The notes: generated from the sequence alone by a model not told the origin. DNA of 15,912 bases from Candidatus Aminicenantes bacterium UBA876 (GCA_002294665.1 DBFQ01000098.1:15024-30935); one strand, 5' to 3'; positions 6,290-14,594 are shown, counted from the first letter of the stretch. Numbers and translations are program-made.

Positions 6290-7333
6290 ATGAATGAATC
6301 CATCGCCATATTGTGGGACGTGGAGAACGTTACCCCCCACCACGACTCCATGTTTATCAACGGACTGATCGATTTTGCCGGAGAGAAAGGCCGCATCGCC
6401 GTAGCCATGGCATACGGTGACTGGACCCGCACCCACCTGAAGAAATCCTCAGAGATCCTGGCGGACCACTCTTTTGAAATGATCCATGTGCCGAAGTCAA
6501 AAAAAAACAGCGCCGACATCACACTGATCACCCATGCCATTGAACTCATTTTCCAATATCCGCATATCCGTCACCTGGTTCTGGTTACGGGCGACGCGGA
6601 TTTCCGGCCCTTGCTGCTCAGCCTGCGCAAACATGGAATCGAAACCATCATCATCTGCGATTCCAAGAGCGCGAGTGAAGACCTGTTGCTGCTTGCGGAT
6701 TCCTACAAGGATTACCGCGACCTGATTCCGGATACACTCGACGAAAGCGGAAGTGAAGAATCCGAAACCACGCGCCTGTCCATGGAAGAAGCCGTGGCCC
6801 TGCTCAAAGAGGCTGCCCAATTCATGGAGAAAAGCAATAAACCCGCACTTCTCGGCCCCTTGAAAGTCCGCGTAAAACTGCTCAACCCGAATTTCGACGA
6901 AAAGCGCCTGGGATTCCGCTACTGGAAAGCGTTCGTTCTGAAAGCCGCCGAACGCGACCCGCAGCTGCGCGTGGAAACGTCCGCCAATGAAATGGTGGTC
7001 CGTATCAACCCCGGAGACAGTGACAACGGCGCATCCCGCATCCGCTTGCCTTTCATTATCTACAACCTGCTGGAAACCATTCATAAGAGCGAAGACAAAG
7101 ATGAATCGGACTGGGTCGGCTATTCGATCATCGCTCAGGAAATGAAAAACAACCGCATCGACATTCGCGAGTACGGCTATTCAAAAATGCGCAAACTGAT
7201 GGAAGCCGCGGAAAAACGCGGACTCCTCGAAACCCGTAGCGAAGATTGGAATTGGTACGTACGCCTGACCCCCGAGGGACAGCGCTACTTCCAGTCGCCT
7301 CCCGCGGACAAGCGCCGGCGCAAGCATCGTTAA
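6290..7333 (+). CDS. NYN-domain ribonuclease-like protein with LOTUS/OST-HTH and C-terminal winged helix
   Basis: 347 aa, cytoplasmic. The NYN (PIN-like, LabA/limkain) domain covers about 4-150: LWDVENV with D10 and N13, D76 in NSADITL, and D102/D104 in VTGDADFRPLL, the acidic metal-binding set expected for an RNase. An acidic linker (about 148-162, ESGSEESE) leads to an OST-HTH/LOTUS domain (about 163-243, with GPLKVRVKLLNPNFDEKRLGFRYWKAFV). A third helix-turn-helix-like domain (about 250-335) ends in a winged hairpin near WNWYVRLTPEG, followed by a basic tail RRRKHR. NYN proteins cut structured RNA, and LOTUS domains bind RNA (G-rich RNA or quadruplexes in studied cases), so RNA decay or processing is inferred. 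The start has GGAGAG about five bases upstream. It stands alone between the candidate sRNA and a convergent gene. A phosphatase-like or non-catalytic role cannot be excluded. Confidence 0.85.
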   Translation: MNESIAILWDVENVTPHHDSMFINGLIDFAGEKGRIAVAMAYGDWTRTHLKKSSEILADHSFEMIHVPKSKKNSADITLITHAIELIFQYPHIRHLVLVTGDADFRPLLLSLRKHGIETIIICDSKSASEDLLLLADSYKDYRDLIPDTLDESGSEESETTRLSMEEAVALLKEAAQFMEKSNKPALLGPLKVRVKLLNPNFDEKRLGFRYWKAFVLKAAERDPQLRVETSANEMVVRINPGDSDNGASRIRLPFIIYNLLETIHKSEDKDESDWVGYSIIAQEMKNNRIDIREYGYSKMRKLMEAAEKRGLLETRSEDWNWYVRLTPEGQRYFQSPPADKRRRKHR

Positions 7334-7383
7334 CCGCCCGGCGATCCCCACTGAGTTCCCGGGAACCATTTCCGGAAGCGAGT

Positions 7384-8010
7384 TTACCGCGGGCGGCACA
7401 GCCAGGTGCTGCCGAACGCGGACGTGTGAAACGAATCGACAACCTCCATTCCCGCAACGGCGAATTCCTGCTCCCTGGATCCGGCGATAAACCCCGCGTA
7501 ATGAGGCCCTTCAATCCACTCGATCAGGCGTACGAACCATCCGCCGTCACAACAATAATCAAAAACAACAATGTATTCTGCGGCGATGCGAGCCATCTCC
7601 TGCAGAACGGTTGCGCGGAATCGCGGCGAGATGCCATGCAGCAGGTATCCACAGGCAACGATCCCGTAACTGTCCGGCGGTATCATCGCAAGATCCACCA
7701 GGTCAAAGACCTTGAAATCAACTTCCGGAAAGCGTTTTTTTGCCCTTTTCAACAACGGCCTGGAAAAATCCAGACCTTTCACGGGATGCCCCCGCCCGGA
7801 AAAGGCTGCGGCCAGGATTCCGCTCCCCGTAGCCAGGTCGAGAACCGTAAGCCCGGCGGGGAGTTTGAGGCGTTCGAGGGCCTGGCGGTAACGCGGAAAA
7901 AGATGCCATTCGATCAGGGGATAGAGGAAAGCGGTGCGATTGAAAAACAACCGCGCCCGCCTTCTTTCGCGGAGATGCTGGCATTCCCGCGCGGGCAATT
8001 CCCTGTTCAA
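7384..8010 (-). CDS. Class I SAM-dependent methyltransferase (UbiE-like)
   Basis: 208 aa. Motif I is VLDLATGSG at 56-64 and the next acidic strand end is GLDFS at about 79-83. The N-terminal stretch FFNRTAFLYPLIEWHLFPRYR resembles the substrate-side helix of UbiE/COQ5-type enzymes. Later motifs are weaker (YGIVACGYLLHGIS, YIVVFDYCCDGG). The start is TTG at 8010, supported by GGAGG six bases upstream; an ATG in another frame just before it gives a non-coding-like product. It follows a small membrane protein gene 73 bases upstream on the same strand and ends 50 bases from the convergent NYN gene. The methyl acceptor (lipid, quinone or small molecule) cannot be told. Confidence 0.8.
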   Translation of the reverse strand: MNRELPARECQHLRERRRARLFFNRTAFLYPLIEWHLFPRYRQALERLKLPAGLTVLDLATGSGILAAAFSGRGHPVKGLDFSRPLLKRAKKRFPEVDFKVFDLVDLAMIPPDSYGIVACGYLLHGISPRFRATVLQEMARIAAEYIVVFDYCCDGGWFVRLIEWIEGPHYAGFIAGSREQEFAVAGMEVVDSFHTSAFGSTWLCRPR

Positions 8011-8083
8011 ACTCCGCCTCCATGGCGTCCCGGACGCACAGAACGCCTGGAATCATCACAGGAAGGGCAAAACCCGGATAAAC

Positions 8084-8287
8084 TCAATCCTGTTTTCGCC
8101 GCAACCGACGCTTCTTCTTTTCCTCCAGGACCACACCGATCAGAATCATCAATACGCCGATCACAAAAACGATATTGCAGGCGATATCCATGTTGGTCAA
8201 TTCACGCGGCGGAGATGCCAGCACGCGCACCAGGTAACCGGCGACAACCAGCACGATACCGGAATACAGAAAATTCATTTTTTTCAT
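8084..8287 (-). CDS. Small two-TM membrane protein, unknown function
   Basis: 67 aa with hydrophobic segments at about 7-25 (YSGIVLVVAGYLVRVLAS) and 33-54 (IACNIVFVIGVLMILIGVVL), then a strongly basic tail EEKKKRRLRRKQ, so both ends are likely cytoplasmic. The start has GGAGG nine bases upstream. It probably forms an operon with the methyltransferase 73 bases downstream. I do not recognise the family. Confidence 0.65.
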   Translation of the reverse strand: MKKMNFLYSGIVLVVAGYLVRVLASPPRELTNMDIACNIVFVIGVLMILIGVVLEEKKKRRLRRKQD

Positions 8288-8322
8288 GATCCATTCCCTC
8301 CAGATCGCCCGCAGTTTGCATT

Positions 8323-8356
8323 CGGACGCTCAAGCTCACCTGATTATGAGCGTCCG
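8323..8356. repeat. Perfect 10-bp inverted repeat in the divergent intergenic region
   Basis: CGGACGCTCA (8323-8332) pairs exactly with TGAGCGTCCG (8347-8356) around a 14-base loop. It lies 35-69 bases upstream of the small membrane protein start on the minus strand. Read from that strand it falls in the probable leader or promoter, so it may be an operator or a leader hairpin. Confidence 0.45.
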
Positions 8357-8465
8357 TCAGCAAAAGATCAACCACATACAACCGGACATCGGGGAAAATC
8401 CATCCAACCCTGAAATTGCCGGCCCTGCGCATTCCCGGGCAGCCGGGCCCGCCGGACGCATGAAC

Positions 8466-8494
8466 TTGCCGCGAGCGGCGGCTTCTGATATAAT
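8466..8494 (+). promoter_or_regulatory. Extended -10 sigma70 promoter of the second methyltransferase gene
   Basis: TTGCCG (8466-8471), 17 bases, TATAAT (8489-8494), with TG one base before the -10 (TGATATAAT). The -35 sits at the edge of a GCCGC/GCGGC palindrome. Transcription would begin near 8501, giving a leader of about 49 bases. Confidence 0.6.
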
Positions 8495-8549
8495 TTTACT
8501 CAGGAAACAGGCTTTGTTTCCATAAACCAGGGCAACCCTCAGGAATAGC

Positions 8550-9170
8550 GTGAAAACCAGCGACATCATCCAGTACTACGACGAGACGGGTCCGGCTTCC
8601 GCGGACGAATGGTACGCCAATCCCGTCCTGTTGCCGGTAATCCGTGATTTTCTCGCACGCCTGGGACAATCTCCCCGCGTTCTGGACCTGGGTTGTGGAA
8701 CCGGCCATGAATCAAAGCGGCTCGCCCGTGAAGGAGCGCGGGTAACCGGGATCGATATCAGCACCGCATCTATCTCCGTGGCCCGGGAACGCACACCGGA
8801 AGCACAATTTCTTGTCATGGATTTCCTGCGCCCCGACATCAGCATGGGACCATTCGACGGTATTTTTGCCAGCGGTTCATTGATCCACCTGCCGCCGGAT
8901 TCGCTTTTGGAGGCCGCGGAGCAGATCCGCAACCTGCTGGCTCCCGGCGGATACTTCCTGACCATCATGCAGGAAGGCTTGTCTCCCCGTGTCCACTTTG
9001 CCAAGGTGGGTGACGGCCGCGTGCGTCGCACCATCTACCGCCTCACCGAGGCGGCCGCGCGCGAATTGTTTACCAGGGCCGGCTTTGTCTGGGACACCCG
9101 CCTCTGCCTGGATGCCAGCCTCAGCCGCGACCACTGGGCCGGCTTCCTCTTTCACCTGCCTTCAGATTAA
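8550..9170 (+). CDS. Class I SAM-dependent methyltransferase
   Basis: 206 aa. Motif I is VLDLGCGTG at 44-52, followed by the acidic strand end GIDIS near 68-72. A FDGIFASGSLIHLP stretch (motif IV region) and LLAPGGYFLTIM (motif VI) follow. The start codon is GTG with AGGA five bases upstream. The N-terminus YYDETGPASADEWY is the common entry helix of small-molecule methyltransferases. It has its own promoter and no operon partner; the next gene faces it from the minus strand. It is not closely similar to the methyltransferase at 7384-8010 beyond the shared fold, so this is not a recent duplication. The substrate is unknown. Confidence 0.85.
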   Translation: MKTSDIIQYYDETGPASADEWYANPVLLPVIRDFLARLGQSPRVLDLGCGTGHESKRLAREGARVTGIDISTASISVARERTPEAQFLVMDFLRPDISMGPFDGIFASGSLIHLPPDSLLEAAEQIRNLLAPGGYFLTIMQEGLSPRVHFAKVGDGRVRRTIYRLTEAAARELFTRAGFVWDTRLCLDASLSRDHWAGFLFHLPSD

Positions 9171-9251
9171 CACTCCGGCGCATCCCCCACCGCAGAGCGC
9201 TGACACAATAATCATGCCCCGTCATGGTGTTCGCGCACAGCATGAATGATT

Positions 9252-9270
9252 CCCGGCTATGCCGGGCTTT
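9252..9270 (+). terminator. Weak hairpin after the methyltransferase gene
   Basis: CCCGGC-TAT-GCCGGG (9252-9266) followed by CTTT. It is short, has only three T, and sits 81 bases after the stop, 15 bases before the end of the facing gene. It may end transcripts weakly. Confidence 0.3.
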
Positions 9271-9281
9271 CCGCTGTGTAT

Positions 9282-10826
9282 TCAAGGCTGTACCGCTTCA
9301 GCCGATTTGCCGTCCGTGCGGCCGTTTTCCGCAAGGAAAACGCCCGACCATGAAGCATACGCTTCCCAGGAAACAAGCTTTACTTTCCGCTGCGGTGAAA
9401 TGACGCCGCCTTCCCGCAGCATCGGGATAGTGTATTTCTGGAGCTTGGCCGGCGTAAAAGCGACGTTTTCGACCGGAATCGGCAATATCGCATCCACCGC
9501 TAGTTGCCTGTCCGCCCGGAAAATCGTCTGAAAAACACTTTTCTGTCTTTCACGATTTTGATACGCGTAGAATTGCGGGGAAAAATCCAGGAAAATCAGT
9601 GCGTTAGAAAGCAGCAGAACGGCCAGTACTGGAGCCGCGCCGATCAGCCTCCGGGTTCGCCAGGATTCCACCAGCGTGGCCATGATCCACAATACCATGG
9701 ACCAGGTCGCGGGCAATGCCGTATCCGGCCCCAGGTTGTAACCGTCAAAACGGTAGCGGACCCTGGGCAGACCGATGAAAAACAAAAAAACCATGTTGGC
9801 GGCCAGCAGCCAGGGAAAAACCCGGGCCAGCAATGCCAGCCGCTCCGAGCTGATTCCACGCAGATTCCACCTGCGGATCATCAGGATCAGCGCGATGCAG
9901 GTCATCGCGATCGCAAGCCCCCAAGGGCTGACCAGGAAATGGAAAAATACGCCGATATATTGAATCAAATCCGTCCTTTGCAGGGATCCGCCTCCCCGCG
10001 CAGTCATCGACTCAACCCAAACGGCAAACACAACCAGGAACAGAACCAGTAACAGGGGAAAAATCCTGGGGTCGTGGATCCATTTTTTTTCCGTAACCGG
10101 GACACGCCCCGGATCGCGCCGGTTTCTGAAAGCGCAGAATACGATCGACAACAGCGCGAAAGCCGCCATTATACCCATCCAGATCATCATTACGGTTGAA
10201 GAAAAAACCGCGGCCGTGATCAGCACATAAAAACCGCATTTCCACATCGAATCATCGCGCCGGCCAAGCCATACACCGGAAAACAGGTAACGCCAGAAAG
10301 GAAAGAACGCCGCCAGCACGATGGCCATGGCACCGATATAATGGCACATGACGGATTGGTGCCCGAACCTCAGGGTCAGCGACAACGAATTGTGTAACGG
10401 CAACGGGGGCAGGCACATGGCAAAGAGCAATACCATCGCCGCGCTTAACAGGAATCGTTGCGATCGCAGCGGCGCTGCCGTGGAGACGTAGGCCGCGGAA
10501 ATCAACACCAGCAGCAGGAAGACCCCTCCGGCCATAACGCCCTGAGAAACATAAAGCGCCGTGACCGGATCGCCGCTCAACTCGCGATAAAGGTATCCGA
10601 CGGTGTGAAACGGAATGTATGCCAGGATGGTGGCTGAAACACGCGCGCGGTATTCATGGTTGGAAAAAAGCGCCCGGGGAAAATCGATTCCCTGCGCGAG
10701 CGCGTACGCATCCCCCGCGGTGTCTGAGTTCACCCACTGGAAATACCCGTCGGCGAACCAGATCGTGAAGCTCAGCAAAGCGATGCCGATCAACACCAGG
10801 CTGCGGATTCTGTTTGAATTGATCAT
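9282..10826 (-). CDS. Polytopic membrane protein, probable GT-C-type glycosyltransferase
   Basis: 514 aa with about eleven hydrophobic helices (first at 8-27, last near 400-420) and a soluble C-terminal region of about 90 aa. The first long loop carries NSDTAGD (D35, D39) and HEYRAR; acidic residues in the first extracytoplasmic loop are the expected catalytic feature of GT-C enzymes, which use polyprenyl-phosphate sugars. The gene follows a GtrB-like polyprenyl-phosphate glycosyltransferase by 19 bases, so the pair probably makes and then transfers a lipid-linked sugar on the periplasmic side. AAGGA lies upstream of the ATG. I cannot assign a Pfam family with certainty; an O-antigen-type ligase or an uncharacterised membrane protein family are alternatives. 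The acceptor (LPS, protein or polysaccharide) is unknown. Confidence 0.6.
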   Translation of the reverse strand: MINSNRIRSLVLIGIALLSFTIWFADGYFQWVNSDTAGDAYALAQGIDFPRALFSNHEYRARVSATILAYIPFHTVGYLYRELSGDPVTALYVSQGVMAGGVFLLLVLISAAYVSTAAPLRSQRFLLSAAMVLLFAMCLPPLPLHNSLSLTLRFGHQSVMCHYIGAMAIVLAAFFPFWRYLFSGVWLGRRDDSMWKCGFYVLITAAVFSSTVMMIWMGIMAAFALLSIVFCAFRNRRDPGRVPVTEKKWIHDPRIFPLLLVLFLVVFAVWVESMTARGGGSLQRTDLIQYIGVFFHFLVSPWGLAIAMTCIALILMIRRWNLRGISSERLALLARVFPWLLAANMVFLFFIGLPRVRYRFDGYNLGPDTALPATWSMVLWIMATLVESWRTRRLIGAAPVLAVLLLSNALIFLDFSPQFYAYQNRERQKSVFQTIFRADRQLAVDAILPIPVENVAFTPAKLQKYTIPMLREGGVISPQRKVKLVSWEAYASWSGVFLAENGRTDGKSAEAVQP

Positions 10827-10845
10827 GACCTTTTCCTTTTATCGA

Positions 10846-11811
10846 TCAGGCTTTACCGGTGTCCGATTGCCTGTTTTCCCCGCTTTTTTCCGTGTCTTCA
10901 GCGATGAACGCCACCGGCCAGCGTCGATTGTTCTCAATCAGGTACCCGAGATAATGACCGATGATGCCGATCGAAATCAATTGCACCCCCCCCAGGAAGG
11001 TAATGGCGATGAACGTGGACAGATATCCGGGTACGTCAAAGGGTTTGATCAGCCATTTGACGAACATGCTCAAGCCGAAGCCGAAAGAGAGGGCGGAGAT
11101 CAGCAGGCCGGATATCGTGGCCAGGCGCAATGGAACATGGGAAAACATCATGATCCCCGTGACGGCCATGCGGACATACCGGGTCACGCTGTAACCGGAC
11201 TTGCCGCAAACGCGTTCAGCGCGTTCATATTCCAAACCGACCTGATTGAATCCCACCCAGGCGCGCGTGCCGCGCAGGAAGGGGTTGGCATCGTACATCT
11301 GCAGCATGGCATCCACCACACGTCGACGCAGGGCGCAGAAATCACCCGCGTCAAGGGGAATCCGGACACGGGACAACGCGCTGATCAAACGATAAAAAAT
11401 CGCGAAAGCCGCACGCTTGAACAGGTTCTCTTTTCTTTGCCGGCGGATTCCGTATACAACGTCCGCGTCCTGGTACAGGCGCGAAAAGAACACCGGCAAT
11501 ATTTCCGGGGGGTCCTGCAGGTCATCATCCATTATCGCCACAAAATCACCGCGACACTGCTGCAGTCCCACGGTCAGTGCGGCCTGGTGGCCGAAATTCC
11601 GCGACAGTCGGAACCCGCGGATAAAAGGATGACGCAGTGCCAGCCGGCGGATTTCAGCAAAACTGTCATCCGGGCTGCCGTCATCCACCAGCACAAGCTC
11701 AAATTCAATCCCGGCCTCGCGCATGGTTTGCGCCACCCTCCGGACCAATTCCTCCAGGGAACCCCGCGAACGGAAAACCGGGACCAGAATGCTGTGCAAA
11801 AGATGCTTCAT
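10846..11811 (-). CDS. GtrB/DPM1-like polyprenyl-phosphate glycosyltransferase (GT2)
   Basis: 321 aa, the usual size of GtrB/ArnC/DPM1-like enzymes. The N-terminal GT2 domain has DDGS at 43-46, SRNFGHQAAL at about 70-79 (family signature) and MDDDLQDPPE with the DxD at 95-97. FLRGTRAWVGF and the following Tyr/Arg-rich segment match the acceptor-side helix of GtrB. Two TM helices follow at about 235-257 and 270-292. It transfers a sugar from a nucleotide-sugar to undecaprenyl phosphate on the cytoplasmic face. The start is supported by GAGGTGAT directly before the ATG. It is the first gene of a two-gene operon with the polytopic protein. A GtrA-type flippase, often encoded beside it, is not in view. 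Confidence 0.9.
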   Translation of the reverse strand: MKHLLHSILVPVFRSRGSLEELVRRVAQTMREAGIEFELVLVDDGSPDDSFAEIRRLALRHPFIRGFRLSRNFGHQAALTVGLQQCRGDFVAIMDDDLQDPPEILPVFFSRLYQDADVVYGIRRQRKENLFKRAAFAIFYRLISALSRVRIPLDAGDFCALRRRVVDAMLQMYDANPFLRGTRAWVGFNQVGLEYERAERVCGKSGYSVTRYVRMAVTGIMMFSHVPLRLATISGLLISALSFGFGLSMFVKWLIKPFDVPGYLSTFIAITFLGGVQLISIGIIGHYLGYLIENNRRWPVAFIAEDTEKSGENRQSDTGKA

Positions 11812-11869
11812 ATCACCTCACAATACCGGCGGCTTATGCCTGGATCCGAAGCGATCCGGCAGGATGTTT

Positions 11870-11898
11870 ATTGTAGCAGCGAATAAATCCTTTTTCGA
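11870..11898 (-). promoter_or_regulatory. Predicted promoter of the gtrB-like operon
   Basis: On the minus strand TCGAAA (11898-11893), 17 bases, TACAAT (11875-11870). The leader would be about 50 bases, with a GGATC...GATCC stem inside it. The -35 is weak. Confidence 0.35.
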
Positions 11899-12012
11899 CC
11901 GGATTTTGATCTAAAATACAATGAAAGGATAAAAACGCACAACCAGACTCTTTCCCATCTTCCCGGATCCATCCGTCTTCCAAAAAAACACCCGCCTGCG
12001 GCCAACTCCGGC

Positions 12013-12042
12013 TTGAAAAGCCTGCGGGCCTTCCATTAGAAT
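12013..12042 (+). promoter_or_regulatory. Predicted promoter of the symporter gene
   Basis: TTGAAA (12013-12018), 18 bases, TAGAAT (12037-12042), giving a leader of about 40 bases. The -35 lies inside a small GGCTT-GAA-AAGCC hairpin (12010-12022). No other structure stands out in 11812-12088. Confidence 0.4.
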
Positions 12043-12088
12043 AATCATGAAGCCTGAAGAAATCGCCGCATGATGACCAGGAGATGAC

Positions 12089-13549
12089 ATGGAAACCCAG
12101 ACCACTCAGATCCTTGCCGTAATGATCACTTATATCAGCCTGTTGATCCTCTGGGGCCTTTACCAGGGCCGCAAGGTCAAAACCGGCTCCGACTACGCCA
12201 TCGCCGGCCGCAACCTGCCCGGCTGGGCCGCGGCCCTGTCCGAGCGGGCCACAGGTGAATCCTCCTGGGCGTTGCTGGGACTTCCCGGCGCGGCCTACGC
12301 CACGGGATTAACCGAAATCTGGACCGCGATCGGATGCGTAGCGGGCATCATCACCGCCTGGGTCGCGATCGCCTGGCGTCTGCGCGATGAAGCGGAAAAA
12401 TTCAACGTCAATACCTATACCGAGTACATCGCGCGCAAGCACGGAGAAGTGGGCAATAAAATCCGCATGGTGGGCAGCGCCACCATTGTTTTCTTTTTCT
12501 TTTTTTATGTCGGCGCCCAATTCCTCGGCGGCGGCAAAACCCTGCACACCATGTTCGGCATCGATCCCCGGCTGGGGATGCTCATCACGGCGCTCATCAT
12601 CGTGCCCTATACCATTTACGGCGGTTTTCGCAGCGTGGTCTACACGGATGTCATCCAGGCCCTGGTCATGATCACGGCCCTGGTAGTCGGACCCATCGTC
12701 GGCATCATCTATATTTCCAATCATCCCGGATTGTTCGCCGCTTCGATCGGCGGCGCCCTTTCAGAAGCCGGGCCGTCCTTCACCTCACTGACGGGAACGG
12801 CCTCGGGATTCGGGGCCGGTATCGTGATTGCCGCCGGATTCTCCTGGTTTTTCGGTTACCTGGGGGGCCAGCCCCAGTTGAGCATGCGCTTCATGGCCAT
12901 CCGTTCCGCCCGCCAGGCCAGGCGCGCACGCAACATCGGCATCGCCTGGACCGTGGTGGCCTATATCGGCGCCCTTTCCCTCGGCTGGATCGGGCTGGCC
13001 ATATTCGGTCCCGGCGGATTACAGGACCAGGAATACGTCATGCCCGCGGTCATGCTGAAAATCTTTCCACCCGCCATCGCCGCCGTTCTGATCACCGGGG
13101 CCATTGCAGCCATGATCTCAACCGCCGATTCACTGCTGATCCTTTCCGCCACGGAATTGAATGAAAACCTGATCAAGCCGGCCCGAAAGGAAAAAGGAAA
13201 CGACGCGGACAATCTGCTGCGTTCGCGCGTGATCACCGCGCTGCTGGCGCTGGTGGCGTTGATCCTGGCTTTTTTCTCACCTTCAAAACTGATTTTCACC
13301 CTGGTCAGCTATGTCTGGGCGGGGATCGGCGGCACGTTCTCCGTGGTTATCCTGCTCTCTTTGTTCTGGAAACGCTTTCACGGCCGGGCCGCTCTGGCAA
13401 CGATCATTGTGGGAATGCTATTTACGATTTCGTGGATCTCCAGCGGCATGGACAAGGTGATCACTTCGCGCCTGCTCACATTCCTGGTCGCAGGGGCAAC
13501 CGCCCTGGCCGCCACCTGGCTGATCCCGTGCCGCAAAACACCGGAATAA
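12089..13549 (+). CDS. Sodium:solute symporter (SSS family, PutP-like)
   Basis: 486 aa, 12-13 hydrophobic helices, the normal family size. SERATGESSWALLGLPGA (about 51-68) aligns with the PutP TM2 Na+ and substrate region (SDMSGWLLMGLPGA). ISTADSLLILSATEL (about 343-357) aligns with the TM9 signature MSTVDSQLLVSSSA, with S344 and T345 at the places of the Na2-site Ser/Thr in PutP. The substrate could be proline or another amino acid, pantothenate or another small solute. AGGAG lies five bases before the ATG. A potassium channel gene follows 53 bases downstream, then a guanine deaminase gene. Uptake of a nitrogen-containing solute would fit the deaminase, but that is inference. Confidence 0.85.
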   Translation: METQTTQILAVMITYISLLILWGLYQGRKVKTGSDYAIAGRNLPGWAAALSERATGESSWALLGLPGAAYATGLTEIWTAIGCVAGIITAWVAIAWRLRDEAEKFNVNTYTEYIARKHGEVGNKIRMVGSATIVFFFFFYVGAQFLGGGKTLHTMFGIDPRLGMLITALIIVPYTIYGGFRSVVYTDVIQALVMITALVVGPIVGIIYISNHPGLFAASIGGALSEAGPSFTSLTGTASGFGAGIVIAAGFSWFFGYLGGQPQLSMRFMAIRSARQARRARNIGIAWTVVAYIGALSLGWIGLAIFGPGGLQDQEYVMPAVMLKIFPPAIAAVLITGAIAAMISTADSLLILSATELNENLIKPARKEKGNDADNLLRSRVITALLALVALILAFFSPSKLIFTLVSYVWAGIGGTFSVVILLSLFWKRFHGRAALATIIVGMLFTISWISSGMDKVITSRLLTFLVAGATALAATWLIPCRKTPE

Positions 13550-13602
13550 AGGGATAGGCTTTCCTTTCCCACTATTTTCGCTTCTGCTAAAATGGAATCG
13601 CT

Positions 13603-14589
13603 ATGAAAAAGACTTCACGGATGACGATTCTGACCATGCTGCTGCTGGCGCTGCTGGCGGTGGACACCGTGGGGTACATGCTGATCGAGCAGGCCACGAT
13701 CGGCGATTCGCTGTACATGACATTGATCAGCATTACAACCGTTGGTTATCACGAAGTTTTTCCCCTCTCACGGGCCGGGAAGGCTTTTACCATCTTCGTG
13801 ATTCTCAGCGGCCTGGGCCTGGTTTTTTCCATTGCTTCCACGGTGGTGGAGCATGGTGTGGAAAGCCGGGTGCGCAGTGTTCTCGGGAGAAGACGCATGA
13901 AAGCCCTGTCAAACATGAAAAACCATATCGTCATCGCCGGATACGGGCGCATGGGCGAGATCGTGGCCAGGGAATTATCGGATCATGACCTGGATTGCCT
14001 GATCATCGATCCGGATCCACAACGTTTCGCCCTGGCCGAAGAACGGGGACACAGGGTGATACGGGCGGACGCAACCCATGAGGATGTGCTGGAACAATGC
14101 GGCATTCGCACCGCCCGTGCATTCATCGCCTTGCTGTCCACAGACGCGGAAAACCTGTTCGCAGTGCTCACGGTCAAGGAAATGAATCCCGGCTTGACCA
14201 TCATCGCCCGCGCACTGGATGTCCAGAACGAGGTCAAGTTGCGCCGGATCGGCGCCCACCGCGTTATCGCACCGAACCTGCTTTCATCCAAACGCATCGT
14301 CAACAGCGTTCTGCGACCCAACGTCGTAGACCTGATGGACATCGTGTCTCAACCCGGTATGCTGGACCTGTCCCTGGAAGAAATCATCATCGAGCCGGAT
14401 TCGGATCTGAACGGCAAGTCTGTGCGCCGGTCACAACTGCGTGAACGGTACGAAGCCATGGTCGTAGCGATCCGGCGCGGAGCGGACATGCGTTTCAACC
14501 CGGGTCCGGATGAAGTTTTCCGGACCGGAGACATCGTGATCCTGCTGGGCCCCACCACCCGCATCCGCCGCGCCGGTCAGGGAGAGTGA
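13603..14589 (+). CDS. Two-TM potassium channel with RCK (TrkA-N/TrkA-C) domains, MthK-like
   Basis: 328 aa. TM1 is about 8-28, then a pore helix and a selectivity filter TTVGY at 45-49, followed by HE rather than the usual GD. TM2 is about 60-82. The RCK N-lobe starts at about 107 with nucleotide-binding GYGRMG (G113, G115, G118) and acidic LIIDPD. A TrkA-C domain fills about 235-325 (NGKSVRRSQLRERYEAMVVAIRRG, TGDIVILLG). This is the simple MthK/GsuK layout: a K+ channel gated by cytoplasmic ligand binding, probably a tetramer. GGA lies eight bases before the ATG. It is spaced 53 bases after the symporter and 5 bases before the deaminase, so probably cotranscribed. Possible roles are K+ homeostasis or membrane-potential control. 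The altered post-filter residues occur in other RCK channels and do not imply loss of function. Confidence 0.88.
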   Translation: MKKTSRMTILTMLLLALLAVDTVGYMLIEQATIGDSLYMTLISITTVGYHEVFPLSRAGKAFTIFVILSGLGLVFSIASTVVEHGVESRVRSVLGRRRMKALSNMKNHIVIAGYGRMGEIVARELSDHDLDCLIIDPDPQRFALAEERGHRVIRADATHEDVLEQCGIRTARAFIALLSTDAENLFAVLTVKEMNPGLTIIARALDVQNEVKLRRIGAHRVIAPNLLSSKRIVNSVLRPNVVDLMDIVSQPGMLDLSLEEIIIEPDSDLNGKSVRRSQLRERYEAMVVAIRRGADMRFNPGPDEVFRTGDIVILLGPTTRIRRAGQGE

Positions 14590-14594
14590 GATCG

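Noticed and set aside
7355..7366. GTTCCCGGGAAC palindrome between the convergent genes as a bidirectional terminator
   Set aside because: It has no loop and no T-run on either strand; a perfect 12-base palindrome alone is weak evidence.
7246..8289. Plus-strand 347-codon frame across the convergent region
   Set aside because: It overlaps the end of the NYN gene and lies antisense to a methyltransferase with clear motifs. Its Pro/Arg/Gln-rich translation looks non-coding.
7384..9170. Methyltransferase gene duplication
   Set aside because: The two proteins share only the general class I fold and motif I; the rest of the sequences differ.
10615..11886. Plus-strand 423-codon frame opposite the GtrB-like operon
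   Set aside because: It is antisense to two well-supported genes, has low-complexity Gln/His/Arg-rich make-up and no recognisable domain.
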